Shown here one piece after another: positions 39,010 through 47,664 of a stretch of DNA of 64,000 nt. Made by a program: the position numbers and the translations under genes. Position 1 is the first letter of the stretch. Each line of letters opens with the position of its first letter. The notes under the pieces were generated by a model. It made no database searches and was not told where the DNA came from. It saw only the letters and a list, made by a program, of their open reading frames with translations. The stretch lies in the NCBI RefSeq assembly GCF_015751785.1, contig NZ_JADOTY010000001.1, forward strand, positions 2,356,001 to 2,420,000. The letters run 5' to 3'. The DNA comes from Micromonospora vinacea. Lineage in GTDB: Bacteria > Actinomycetota > Actinomycetes > Mycobacteriales > Micromonosporaceae.

Positions 39010-40841
39010 GACGCCTGGGTGCGGGTGCGCAGCGACGGGTCGGGCTCCCGGTCGGTGACCTGTGGCGACGGATCCTGGCTGTGCGAACGGATCCGCTCGA
39101 TGATCGCGGAGGTGGACCGGTCCGGCACGTACCCCAGGGTGCGCACCTGACCGCCCAGCCGGCGCACCAGCGGCGCCTCCGGCACCAGCTCCGGCGGATA
39201 GTCGCCGCCCTTGACGTACACGTCCGGTCGGACCGCCTCGATCAGCGCGGCGGGTGAGTCCTCCTCGAAGACCACCACGTGGTCCACGCAGGCGAGCGCG
39301 GCGAGCAGGGCGCCCCGGTCCTCGACCGGGTTGACCGGCCGGTCCGGGCCCTTCAGTCGTCGTACGCTGCCGTCCGAGTTGACTGCCACGATGAGCAGGT
39401 CACCCAACGCGCGGGCCTGCTCGAGGTAGCGCACGTGCCCGCGGTGCAGCACGTCGAAGCAGCCGTTGGTGAAGACCACCGACCGTCCCGCCTCGCGGTA
39501 CTCGGCGACTATCGCGTCCAACTCGTCGCCGCCGACCAGCGCGGGGTGGCTCGTCGTGTCGGTCGGCTGGTCCAGCGCGGCGAGCAGGTCGTCGCGTCGG
39601 CACACGCAGGTGCCGGTGTCCGAGACGGTGATGGTGGCCGCCAGTTGGGCGAGTTGGGCGGCGGTGGGCAGGGGCGCGTCGGCGGCCAGGGCCAGCGTCA
39701 TCGCCGCCAGGTACGCGTCGCCGGCACCCACGGCGTGGCTCGCCGGCACCGGGGTGCTGTGGCTGCGTCGGCGTTCCCCGTCGGCGCCGCCGACCACCGC
39801 GCCCTCGGTGTCGAGGGTCACCGCGACCACGTCGGCACCGGTGTGCGCTCGCAGTTCGGCCAGCCGCGACTCGGCCAGGACGGCCCGGTCGACGCCCTCT
39901 CCGGCCCGGGTGTTCACTGTGACGCCGGTGCCCGTGACGCTGAGCCCGTCGCCGGTGAGGGCGACCCGGCCCTCGCCCGGGGTGGGCTCACCGAACGGTC
40001 CCGGGCGGTCGGCCCGGGTCAATTCGGCGGTCGGGTCGTCGGCGCGTACCGCACCCGGGGCAGCGCCCGCCGTCATCTCGGAGGGGCCGTCGGCCGGGTC
40101 GCCGTCCGGGTGTTCCAGGTGCAGTTCGGTCCCGCCGGTCGGTCGGGTGGTACCGCCCGCGCGGGCCAACAGCCGGGTCGCCTCGGCGAAGCTGGGGGTG
40201 ACCACTGTCGGCGCGAGGCCCCGCCAGTCGGCCAGGTCGTGGGCGTCCAGCGCGACAGTGGCGTACCGCTGGCGGTTGTCGACCAGCCACGCGCGGACCG
40301 GCGCGGGCAGCGCGCCCAGGCCGTAGTCGCAGACCACCAGGGTCGGCGCCTGTCCACCGGCGGCGGCGCGCAACTCCTCGGTGGCGCAGCTCAGGGCGGT
40401 GAGCAGCCGGGCCACCCCGTCGTGGTCCAGGGCGTCCTCCGGGTCGCCGGAGTCCTCCCGCAGCAGGATCTGGTTGCCGGCCAACATTCGCCGCTTGACG
40501 GGGGTGGGTCGCCCGGGTTGGTTGACAGTGCGGTCCCAGACGCTCGCGCGGTCCAGGCAGTCGTGCAGTTCGTCCCCGGCGACGTCGGCGCCGACCGGTG
40601 CCACCAGTACCGCCCGGCCGCCGAGGGCTGCCACGTTGACCGCGGTGTTCGCGGCCCCACCGGCGGCGGAGATCCGCCGGCGCAGGGTGAGGACGGGGGC
40701 GGGCGCCTCCCGGCAGAGCCGGTCGGAGTCGGCGAACCGCCATTCGTCCAACATGGCGTCACCGACGATCAGGACTGGGCGTCCGAGCCAGCTCTCCACG
40801 ACGGTGGCGAGCCGGCGCTGTTCCGCTGCTGCTCCTGCCAT
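39006..40841 (-). CDS. hldE: Bifunctional sugar kinase/nucleotidyltransferase (HldE-like)
   Basis: A 611-residue fusion. A PfkB/ribokinase domain (about 15-435) has GDAMLDEWRF, AAGGAANTAVNVAALGG and the catalytic SHAVGAGDAYLAAM near 372. An unusual 70-residue Pro/Gly/Asp-rich insert sits in its middle (about 250-320). A linker precedes a cytidylyltransferase domain (about 450-590) with TNGCFDVLHRGHVRYLEQA and PEDRGA/DYPPEL-type motifs. HldE makes ADP-heptose by phosphorylating heptose-7-phosphate and adenylating the 1-phosphate. ATG 40841 is chosen although GGGGAGG is very close to it. No gmhA, gmhB or hldD is in the window. Confidence 0.87.
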   Translation of the reverse strand: MAGAAAEQRRLATVVESWLGRPVLIVGDAMLDEWRFADSDRLCREAPAPVLTLRRRISAAGGAANTAVNVAALGGRAVLVAPVGADVAGDELHDCLDRASVWDRTVNQPGRPTPVKRRMLAGNQILLREDSGDPEDALDHDGVARLLTALSCATEELRAAAGGQAPTLVVCDYGLGALPAPVRAWLVDNRQRYATVALDAHDLADWRGLAPTVVTPSFAEATRLLARAGGTTRPTGGTELHLEHPDGDPADGPSEMTAGAAPGAVRADDPTAELTRADRPGPFGEPTPGEGRVALTGDGLSVTGTGVTVNTRAGEGVDRAVLAESRLAELRAHTGADVVAVTLDTEGAVVGGADGERRRSHSTPVPASHAVGAGDAYLAAMTLALAADAPLPTAAQLAQLAATITVSDTGTCVCRRDDLLAALDQPTDTTSHPALVGGDELDAIVAEYREAGRSVVFTNGCFDVLHRGHVRYLEQARALGDLLIVAVNSDGSVRRLKGPDRPVNPVEDRGALLAALACVDHVVVFEEDSPAALIEAVRPDVYVKGGDYPPELVPEAPLVRRLGGQVRTLGYVPDRSTSAIIERIRSHSQDPSPQVTDREPDPSLRTRTQAS

Positions 40842-41011
40842 GCCTCCCCGGGTCCCCAGCGGCCTGCCGGGCAAACCTGCGCGGCGACCGGTCCCGCCGC
40901 TGGTCAGGCCACCTTCGGTGGGCCCTGACCGGTCCGGACCTGTCCGACCTGTTTCGGGCGTTCGAGCGCGGGAAGGGGATTGAGGTACCCCCGGAAAGGA
41001 GATGTACCGAG

Positions 41012-41554
41012 ATGGCAGCGACATTGCAGGGCAAGCGGATCGCCTTCCTGGCCGCCGACGGCGTCGAGGAGGTCGAGTACGTCCAGCCGCGCGAGGCGGT
41101 CGAGAACGCCGGCGCGACGGCCGAACTGGTCTCGCTGAAGCCCGGTTCCATCCAGTCCTTCAACCACCTGGACCACTCCAAGACGTACGACGTGGACGTG
41201 ACAATCGACAAGGCGGACGCCGCCGGCTACGACGCGCTGGTGCTGCCCGGAGGGGTGGCGAACCCGGACTTCCTGCGGGGCGATCCGGACGCGGTGCGGT
41301 TCGTGAAGGCGTTCTTCGACGCGGGCAAGCCGGTGGGGGTGATCTGTCACGGCCCGTGGACGCTCATCGAGGCGGACGTGGTGCGCGGTCGACGGATCAC
41401 CTCCTGGCCCACCCTGCGTACCGACCTGACCAACGCCGGAGCCACCTGGGTGGACGAGGAGTGCGTCACCGACGGCAACCTGACCAGCAGCCGCAAACCC
41501 GACGACCTCCCCGCCTTCTGCGCAGCGATCACCAAAACCTTCGCGACCGCCTGA
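41012..41554 (+). CDS. DJ-1/PfpI-family protein
   Basis: A 180-residue class I glutamine amidotransferase-like protein of the PfpI/YhbO type. It contains IAFLAADGVEEVEYVQP (Glu near the active site), YDALVLPGGVANPDFLRGD and the nucleophile elbow VGVICHGPWTLIEA with Cys. Relatives act as proteases, chaperones or glyoxalase-type deglycases in stress. GGAAAGGAG lies 10 nt before the ATG. It is followed after 17 nt by a palindromic repeat. Confidence 0.92.
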   Translation: MAATLQGKRIAFLAADGVEEVEYVQPREAVENAGATAELVSLKPGSIQSFNHLDHSKTYDVDVTIDKADAAGYDALVLPGGVANPDFLRGDPDAVRFVKAFFDAGKPVGVICHGPWTLIEADVVRGRRITSWPTLRTDLTNAGATWVDEECVTDGNLTSSRKPDDLPAFCAAITKTFATA

Positions 41555-41570
41555 CCCCACCCACCCCTCG

Positions 41571-41631
41571 GTTGATCATGAAGTTATTGCCACGACACGC
41601 CGCGCGCGGTGGCAATAACTTCATGATCAAC
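41571..41631. repeat. Palindromic repeat, TTGATCATGAAGTTATTGCC family, copy 2
   Basis: Perfect 23-bp arms (41571-41593, 41609-41631) around GACACGCCGCGCGCG. The 20-bp core TTGATCATGAAGTTATTGCC is identical to that at 27722-27784 while the loops differ. It sits in the gap between the DJ-1 gene and the exporter gene. Confidence 0.92.
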
Positions 41632-41711
41632 GCTGGCGGAGCGGGTGCGGTACCGGGTTGGTTTTTTGGCGGTTGGGCGCATGTTTTGGGGCTCTCGGGA
41701 TAGAAGGCCAC

Positions 41712-43388
41712 ATGACCACCGAAGCCTCGGATGCGCCGGTGCTGAACCGTCAGCAGATCCGGCTGCTCATGTTCGGCCTGATGACCGGCATGCTGCTGGC
41801 CGCACTCGACCAGACCATCGTTGGTACGGCTCTGCCGACCATCGTGGGCGAGTTGGGCGGGATCAACCACTACTCCTGGGTGGTCACCGCGTACCTGCTC
41901 GCCTCGACCGCGTCGACGCCGCTCTACGGCAAGATGGCCGACCTGTACGGGCGTCGGCCGGTCTTCCTCTTCTCGATCGGCACGTTCCTGCTCGGGTCGT
42001 TGCTGGCCGGGCTGTCCCAGAACATGACCCAACTGATCGTCACCCGGGGTATCCAGGGTCTGGGCGCCGGTGGTCTGCTGACGCTCGCGTTCACCATCAT
42101 CTCGGACGTGGTGTCGCCCCGGGAACGTGGTCGTTACCAGGGCCTGTTCGGCGCGGTGTTCGGGATCTCGTCGGTTGCCGGGCCGCTGGTGGGCGGTTAC
42201 TTCGCGGAGACCGACTGGCGGTGGATCTTCTACATCAACGTGCCGCTGGCGATCCTGGCGATCGTGGTCTGCTACCACGTGATGCGGTTGATCCCGTTCG
42301 AGCGTCGGGACCACTCGATCGACTGGCTCGGTGCCGGCCTGCTGGTGGCCGGGGTGAGTTCGTTGCTGCTCGCGCTGAGCTGGGGCGGCAACGAGTACGC
42401 CTGGGGCTCCGGCGTGATCATCACGCTCTTCGTGGTGGGTGCGGTGCTGGGGGTGCTCTTCGTCCTCCAGGAGGCCCGGGTGGCCGAGCCGATCCTGCCG
42501 CTGCGGCTGTTCCGGAGCGCCACCTTCGCGCTGGCCAACTCGGCTCTGCTCATCATCGGTCTGGTGATGTTCGGTTCGATCATCTTCATCCCGCTGTACC
42601 TGCAGATCGTGAAGGGCGCCTCGCCGACCCGAAGCGGTCTGCTGATGTTGCCGATGATGGCCGGCATCATCATCACCTCGATCCTGACCGGCCGCGCGAT
42701 GACCCGGATCGGCCGCTACAAGTGGTTCCCGGTGGCCGGTTCGGTGACCCTGCTGGTCGGCATGTTCCTCTTCACCCAGTTGGAGGTGGCCACCTCGCTC
42801 TGGGTCGCGTTCGGGTTCATGGTGGTGATCGGCGTCGGGCTGGGTCTGTGTATGCAGTCGCTGATCCTGGCGGTGCAGAACGCGGTCTCCGTACGCGACC
42901 TGGGGGCCGGCACCTCCTCGGCGACCTTCTTCCGGTCACTGGGCGGTTCGTTCGGGGTGGCGATCCTCGGCACGGTGCTCTCGTCCCGGCTGACCGGCGG
43001 GCTCGCCGACCGGTTGCCCGGCGCGATCGCGCAGCTTCCGCCGCAGGAGCAGGCCGCGGTGGCGGCGAGTGGCGGCACCAACATCTCGATCAACGATCCG
43101 GCCACCATCCTGGCCCTGCCGGGGCCGGTACGCGCGGCCATCCAGGGTGCCTTCGTCGACGCGCTGGACATGGTCTTCCTGACGGCCGGCCTGATCGCGA
43201 TCGTGGCGGTGGTGGTAACCCTGACGCTGCCCAACACGCAGCTGCGGGGGGCTGGCCCGCAGGGCGCCACCGGTGGTGCCGACCCGCTCGGCGGTGAGGC
43301 CCCGGCTCCGGGCGGCAAGCCGTTGACCCGCGAGTCGAAGGAGGAGGCCGCCGCCGACATGGAGGCCAAGTCCCAGACGATGATCTGA
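41712..43388 (+). CDS. DHA2-family MFS drug exporter
   Basis: A 558-residue 14-helix proton antiporter of the EmrB/QacA type. Motif C-like and family motifs are present: LDQTIVGTALPTIVGELGG in helix 1, GKMADLYGRRPVFL after helix 2, and RGIQGLGAGGLLTLAF. The C-terminal tail is polar and rich in Glu/Ala/Lys. It likely exports a toxic small molecule or metabolite. ATG 41712 has GAAGG about 4 nt upstream. The convergent TetR gene lies behind a strong terminator; it faces the aldo-keto reductase instead. Confidence 0.92.
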   Translation: MTTEASDAPVLNRQQIRLLMFGLMTGMLLAALDQTIVGTALPTIVGELGGINHYSWVVTAYLLASTASTPLYGKMADLYGRRPVFLFSIGTFLLGSLLAGLSQNMTQLIVTRGIQGLGAGGLLTLAFTIISDVVSPRERGRYQGLFGAVFGISSVAGPLVGGYFAETDWRWIFYINVPLAILAIVVCYHVMRLIPFERRDHSIDWLGAGLLVAGVSSLLLALSWGGNEYAWGSGVIITLFVVGAVLGVLFVLQEARVAEPILPLRLFRSATFALANSALLIIGLVMFGSIIFIPLYLQIVKGASPTRSGLLMLPMMAGIIITSILTGRAMTRIGRYKWFPVAGSVTLLVGMFLFTQLEVATSLWVAFGFMVVIGVGLGLCMQSLILAVQNAVSVRDLGAGTSSATFFRSLGGSFGVAILGTVLSSRLTGGLADRLPGAIAQLPPQEQAAVAASGGTNISINDPATILALPGPVRAAIQGAFVDALDMVFLTAGLIAIVAVVVTLTLPNTQLRGAGPQGATGGADPLGGEAPAPGGKPLTRESKEEAAADMEAKSQTMI

Positions 43389-43395
43389 GCGATCT

Positions 43396-43437
43396 CGACA
43401 CCGACCGCCCCGGACCGCTCCGGGGCGGTCGGTGTCG
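43396..43437. terminator. Bidirectional terminator between MFS and TetR genes
   Basis: Perfect 19-bp stem (43396-43414 with 43419-43437) and a CCGC loop, between two convergent stop codons. Confidence 0.9.
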
Positions 43438-43453
43438 GCCGGGTCGTCGATGG

Positions 43454-44086
43454 TCAGGCGGGGCGGCGGTAGGCGCCGTACCACCAGGTCGCGGCCAACT
43501 CCCGGGCGGCCGCCGCGTCGGTCTCGGGGTCGGCCGAGGTCGTGCTGACGTGGTCGGCCAGGAAGCGGTCGCCGCCGACAACGATCAGCCGGCTGGCCGT
43601 CGTCACGTCCAGGTCGGCGGGGGTACGCCCGGCCTGCTGCTCGATCCGGAGCGCGTCCTCGGTGCGGGCCACGAACTGCTCCAGCCCGGCTGCCCAGTAC
43701 TCCCGGACCGCCTCGTCGTACGCGGCGACCTCGCTGACCGCGGCCAGCACCGGGGCGTATGTCCGGTATATCCGGATCACGTCGGCGAAGACCTCGGTCA
43801 GTCGCGCGAGCGGGTCGCCGGGGCCGGCCGGGTCCCAGTCGCCGGTGCGGTCGAACGAACTCTCCCGCATGGTGCCGGCGAGGCGCATGAGCAGCTCGGT
43901 CTTGTCCCGGAAGTGGGTGTAGAAGGTCGACCGCGCCACGCCGGCCTCGGCGGCGATCCGCTGCACGCCGAGGTCGGTGAAGCGGACTCCCTCCTTCAGG
44001 AGTCGTTCGGTGGCCGCCAGCACCCGCGCTTCGACGGCCGCGCGTCCGTCCGGGTTGCGCGGGCGGCGGCGGGTGATCGAGGGCAT
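43454..44086 (-). CDS. TetR-family transcriptional regulator
   Basis: A 210-residue TetR-type regulator. The HTH covers about 12-60, with FTDLGVQRIAAEAGVARSTFYTHFRDKTELL as its core in pieces. The C-terminal domain is helical and Arg/Ala-rich. ATG 44086 has TAGGAT 7 nt upstream and no ribosome site, so leaderless expression is likely. It is divergent from an aldo/keto reductase gene with a perfect 15-bp palindrome between, the likely operator. Confidence 0.9.
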   Translation of the reverse strand: MPSITRRRPRNPDGRAAVEARVLAATERLLKEGVRFTDLGVQRIAAEAGVARSTFYTHFRDKTELLMRLAGTMRESSFDRTGDWDPAGPGDPLARLTEVFADVIRIYRTYAPVLAAVSEVAAYDEAVREYWAAGLEQFVARTEDALRIEQQAGRTPADLDVTTASRLIVVGGDRFLADHVSTTSADPETDAAAARELAATWWYGAYRRPA

Positions 44087-44093
44087 AGCCGGA

Positions 44094-44099
44094 ATCCTA
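44094..44099 (-). promoter_or_regulatory. TAGGAT -10 box of the TetR gene
   Basis: Minus-strand TAGGAT followed by TCCGGCT and the ATG at 44086. Confidence 0.5.
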
Positions 44100-44137
44100 G
44101 GTGGCCGGGGGGCGGGTGGGCGACGTACGCTCGTTGC

Positions 44138-44152
44138 CGGACACAGTGTCCG
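44138..44152. promoter_or_regulatory. TetR operator between tetR and the aldo/keto reductase
   Basis: CGGACACAGTGTCCG is a perfect 7+1+7 palindrome in the 126-nt divergent intergenic region. Position and size fit a TetR-family binding site controlling both genes. Confidence 0.7.
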
Positions 44153-44212
44153 ACATAGTGACCACGGAGGCCTTGACCTCGGCCTCCGACCCACCACGAG
44201 GAGCCAACACAC

Positions 44213-45247
44213 GTGAAGTACCGACTGCTGGGCAGCACCGGGGTGTACGTCTCGGAGATCTCGCTCGGCGCGATGACCTTCGGCGGCAGCGGCCACCCGC
44301 TCTGGGGCACCCTCGGTGGGCTGGCGCTGCCCGAGGTGCAACGGCTGGTGGACACCGCGTTGGACGCGGGCGTCAACTTCGTCGACACCGCCGACGGCTA
44401 CAGCGACGGCGAGAGCGAGGAGCTGCTCGGCAAGGCGCTCGGCAAGCGGCGTCGCGACGTCGTGCTGGCGACGAAGGTGCACTCCCGCACCGGCCCCGGC
44501 CCGAACGACGTCGGCACCTCCCGGCTGCACATCATGCAGAACCTGGAGGACAGCCTGCGCCGGCTGGGCACCGATCACATCGACCTGTACCAGATCCACA
44601 ACTTCGACCAGATCACTCCGATGGAGGAGATGCTGCGCGCGCTCGACGACGCGGTGCGGCAGGGCAAGGTCCGCTACATCGGCGCCGCGAACTTCGCGGC
44701 CTGGCAGATCTCCAAGGCGCTGGGCATCTCCGCCCGGGAGAAGCTGGCCGGGTTCGTCTCGGTGCAGGAGTACTACTCGCTGCTGGGCCGGGACGTGGAG
44801 CGCGACGTGGTGCCGATGGCGCTCAACGAGGGTGTCGGGCTGACCGTCTGGAGCCCGCTCGCCGGTGGTTTCCTCTCCGGCAAGGTCAGCCGGGACGGCG
44901 CCGTCGCCGACAGTGGCGCGCGCACCGCCCAACCCGGTTACGCCAGCTTCACCCCGTTCGATCCGGAGCACGCCTTCGGGGTGGTCGACGTGCTCAAGGG
45001 CGTCGCCGAGCGGCACGAGGTGAGCCCGGCCCGGGCGGCGGTCGCCTGGCTGCTGTCCCGACCGGCCGTGGCCAGCGTGATCGTCGGTGCCCGCAAGCAC
45101 GAGCAGTTGGTCGACAACATCGCCGCCTCGGATCTCACGCTGACCGAGCAGGACCTCACCGAGCTGGACGAGGCCACCAAGCTGCCGGTCGCGTACCCGA
45201 ACTGGATCCAGGAAGGGTTCTTCGCCGGGCTCCGACTGCCCCAGTGA
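44213..45247 (+). CDS. Aldo/keto reductase
   Basis: A 344-residue NADPH-dependent reductase with a TIM-barrel fold. The tetrad is visible: Asp in NFVDTADGYSDGESE, Tyr in the same loop, Lys in VLATKVHSRTGPG and His in IDLYQIHNFD. NADPH-binding SVIVGARKHEQLVDNI is near the C-terminus. It should reduce an aldehyde or ketone; substrate unknown. GTG 44213 has GAGGAG about 9 nt upstream. The divergent TetR gene probably controls it. Confidence 0.92.
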   Translation: MKYRLLGSTGVYVSEISLGAMTFGGSGHPLWGTLGGLALPEVQRLVDTALDAGVNFVDTADGYSDGESEELLGKALGKRRRDVVLATKVHSRTGPGPNDVGTSRLHIMQNLEDSLRRLGTDHIDLYQIHNFDQITPMEEMLRALDDAVRQGKVRYIGAANFAAWQISKALGISAREKLAGFVSVQEYYSLLGRDVERDVVPMALNEGVGLTVWSPLAGGFLSGKVSRDGAVADSGARTAQPGYASFTPFDPEHAFGVVDVLKGVAERHEVSPARAAVAWLLSRPAVASVIVGARKHEQLVDNIAASDLTLTEQDLTELDEATKLPVAYPNWIQEGFFAGLRLPQ

Positions 45248-45250
45248 GGC

Positions 45251-45281
45251 GCGGCCCCGGGGTCGGTGGCTCCGGGGCCGC
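45251..45281. terminator. Hairpin between convergent reductase and Nudix genes
   Basis: GCGGCCCCGG (45251-45260) pairs with CCGGGGCCGC (45272-45281), 11-nt loop. Confidence 0.75.
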
Positions 45282-45282
45282 C

Positions 45283-45774
45283 CTACTTGAGGATGAGCCG
45301 GTTCGTCTGCTCGAAGACGTCCAGGTCGGCAAGGGTCTCGATGACCGAGGTGGAGAGTGGGGCGGGAAACCGGTCGCGGGCGAAGAAGCCGGCGTCGGTG
45401 GTCTCGTCGGTGACCCGGGCCAACTGCCCGTCCCACTCCTCCACCTTGAACGCCGTCGTGAACACCTGGTACGTGTGGCCGTACATGTTGGTGCTCGTCC
45501 GGTCCGGGCCGGTGTAGAGGGCGAACGCGCAGACCCGCAGCGCGCGTAGCCCGGTCTCCTCACGGACCTCGCGAACCGCGCAGTCGGCGATCGACTCGCC
45601 CAGTTCCATCGCGCCGGCCGGCATGGCCCACTGGCCGTTGTCCGAGCGTTTGATCAGCAGAATGCGTCCGGCGTCGTCGTTGACCACGGCGCGGGCGCCG
45701 ACGAACATCAGCGTCCGGTCCCCGGCGAGCGCGCGCAACTGCCCCACATATGAGTCGGCCCAGGAGATGCTCAC
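45283..45774 (-). CDS. Nudix hydrolase
   Basis: A 163-residue Nudix protein. The box GAMELGESIADCAVREVREETGL matches GX5EX7REUXEEXGU (split here for reading) with all catalytic glutamates. It should hydrolyse a nucleoside diphosphate derivative. GTG 45774 is preferred over TTG 45783: TAAGTT lies 7 nt before it, the leaderless spacing. Confidence 0.88.
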   Translation of the reverse strand: MSISWADSYVGQLRALAGDRTLMFVGARAVVNDDAGRILLIKRSDNGQWAMPAGAMELGESIADCAVREVREETGLRALRVCAFALYTGPDRTSTNMYGHTYQVFTTAFKVEEWDGQLARVTDETTDAGFFARDRFPAPLSTSVIETLADLDVFEQTNRLILK

Positions 45775-45781
45775 CTGCGAC

Positions 45782-45787
45782 AACTTA
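45782..45787 (-). promoter_or_regulatory. TAAGTT -10 box of the Nudix gene
   Basis: Minus-strand TAAGTT, 7-nt spacer, GTG at 45774. Confidence 0.45.
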
Positions 45788-45817
45788 CGGGGGTTCCCAA
45801 CGTGTGACCGCCGACAC

Positions 45818-45823
45818 TAGCTT
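45818..45823 (+). promoter_or_regulatory. TAGCTT -10 box of the acyl-CoA ligase gene
   Basis: TAGCTT, then GTTACCC and the ATG at 45831. The intergenic region is only 56 nt and serves two divergent leaderless genes. Confidence 0.5.
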
Positions 45824-45830
45824 GTTACCC

Positions 45831-47480
45831 ATGCGTAGCACGATGATGGACGCCCCTCTGCAGATCTCCCGGATCCTCGACCACGGCGCAGTGGTGCACG
45901 GCACGGCCGAGGTGGTCACCTGGACGGGCGCCGAGCCCCGCCGGATGACGTACGCCGAGGTGGGCCGGGCCGCCGCCCGGCTGGCACACGGGCTGCGCGA
46001 CGAGTGTGGGGTGACCGGCGACGAGCGGGTCGCCACCTTCATGTGGAACAACAACGAGCACCTGGTCGCCTACTTCGCGGTGCCGAGCATGGGTGCGGTG
46101 CTGCACACGCTCAACATCCGGCTCTTCCCCGACCAGGTCGTCTACATCGCCAACCACGCCGAGGACCGGGTGGTGCTCGTCGACAGCACGCTCATCCCGC
46201 TGCTGGCCCGGGTGATCGGTGAGCTGACCACTGTGCGGCACGTCGTGGTGGTCGGCGGGGGCGACCCGGCGCCGCTGGTGGCGGCTGCCGGCGACCGGAT
46301 CACCGTGCACCACTGGGACGCGTTGCTCGCCGACCGGCCGGACACGTACGACTGGCCGGAGGTGGACGAGCGCGACGCGGCGGCGCTCTGCTACACCTCG
46401 GGTACCACAGGCAACCCGAAGGGCGTGGCCTACTCGCACCGGTCGATCTACCTGCACTCGTTGCAGGTCTGCATGCCGGAGGGTTTCGGTCTCGGGCCGA
46501 CCGACCGCGAGTTGGCCATCGTGCCGATGTTCCACGCCATGTCCTGGGGTCTGCCGTACGCGGCCTTCCTCTCCGGCGCGTCGCTGATCATGCCGGACCG
46601 GTTCCTCCAGGCCGCGCCGATCGCCGAGATGATCGCCGCCGAGCGGCCCACACTGGCCGGCGCGGTGCCGACCATCTGGACCGATCTGCTGGCCTACCTG
46701 GACACCCACGACGTGGACACCTCCTCGCTCGGCGAGGTGATCGTCGGCGGCTCGGCGTGCCCACCGGCGCTGATGCACGCGTTCGACGAGCGGCACGGGA
46801 TCGACGTCATCCACGCCTGGGGCATGACCGAGATGTCCCCGCTGGGGTCGGTCTCGCGTCCGCCCGCCGGTGCCACCGGTGAGCAGGCGTGGCGCTACCG
46901 CTACACGCAGGGACGGGTGCCGGCGGGCGTGCAGGCGCGGATCGTCGGCCCGTCGGGTGACCCGATGCCCGCCGACGGCACGGCGGTGGGCGAGTTGGAG
47001 GTCCGGGGGCCGTGGGTGACCGCCCGGTACGTCGGTGACGACGCCCCGGACGAGGAGAAGTTCCGCGACGGCTGGCTGCGTACCGGCGACGTGGGCACCC
47101 TCTCGCCGGACGGGTACATCAACCTGACCGACCGCGCCAAGGACGTGATCAAGTCCGGTGGCGAGTGGATCTCGTCGGTGGAGTTGGAGAACGCGCTGAT
47201 GGCCCATCCGGCGGTGCTGGAGGCCTGCGTGGTGGGTGTCCCGGACGAGCGGTGGGACGAACGTCCGCTGGCCACGGTGGTGGTCCGGGAGGGCGCTTCG
47301 GTGACCGCCGAGGAGTTGCGGGACTTCCTGGCCGGGTCGGTGGCGCGCTGGCAGTTGCCGGAGCGCTGGGCCTTCATCGACACGGTGCCGAAGACCAGCG
47401 TGGGCAAGTTCGACAAGAAGGTCGTCCGTTCGCGGTACGCCGGGGGTGAGCTGACTGTCCGGGAGCTGACAGCCCCGTAA
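45831..47480 (+). CDS. Long-chain fatty-acid-CoA ligase
   Basis: A 549-residue ANL-superfamily enzyme that adenylates a fatty acid and transfers it to CoA. The P-loop is YTSGTTGNPKGVAYSH, the A5 motif HAWGMTEMSPLG, the A8 hinge GWLRTGDVGTLSPDGYINLTDR in pieces, and the A10 Lys in KTSVGKFDKK. All motifs are intact. The length is normal for medium/long-chain ligases. It is probably used in lipid breakdown or polyketide starter supply. ATG 45831 with a leaderless -10 box; no Shine-Dalgarno. Confidence 0.92.
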   Translation: MRSTMMDAPLQISRILDHGAVVHGTAEVVTWTGAEPRRMTYAEVGRAAARLAHGLRDECGVTGDERVATFMWNNNEHLVAYFAVPSMGAVLHTLNIRLFPDQVVYIANHAEDRVVLVDSTLIPLLARVIGELTTVRHVVVVGGGDPAPLVAAAGDRITVHHWDALLADRPDTYDWPEVDERDAAALCYTSGTTGNPKGVAYSHRSIYLHSLQVCMPEGFGLGPTDRELAIVPMFHAMSWGLPYAAFLSGASLIMPDRFLQAAPIAEMIAAERPTLAGAVPTIWTDLLAYLDTHDVDTSSLGEVIVGGSACPPALMHAFDERHGIDVIHAWGMTEMSPLGSVSRPPAGATGEQAWRYRYTQGRVPAGVQARIVGPSGDPMPADGTAVGELEVRGPWVTARYVGDDAPDEEKFRDGWLRTGDVGTLSPDGYINLTDRAKDVIKSGGEWISSVELENALMAHPAVLEACVVGVPDERWDERPLATVVVREGASVTAEELRDFLAGSVARWQLPERWAFIDTVPKTSVGKFDKKVVRSRYAGGELTVRELTAP

Positions 47481-47536
47481 CGTTTTCCCCGGCACTGTCG
47501 CCTGTTGGGGCGGGAGTACTCCTGAACCCTCCCCAG

Positions 47537-47573
47537 GGGCGGCCCCGGCGTTCGCACCGCGCCGGGGCCGCCC
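47537..47573. terminator. Hairpin between convergent ligase and oxidoreductase genes
   Basis: Perfect 14-bp stem (47537-47550 with 47560-47573) with a 9-nt loop. Confidence 0.8.
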
Positions 47574-47664
47574 GCTCCACACGGGGTGACCCCGCACCGT
47601 CATTGTTGCGAAAGTTATTCGCCTCTGTCCTGCTGACGGGGAAATCGGGCGATCAGCGACCCGA

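Noticed and set aside
40842..41024. Upstream extension of the HldE-like protein to 41024
   Set aside because: It would overlap the start of the divergent DJ-1 gene and consists of Pro/Gly/Arg-rich filler.
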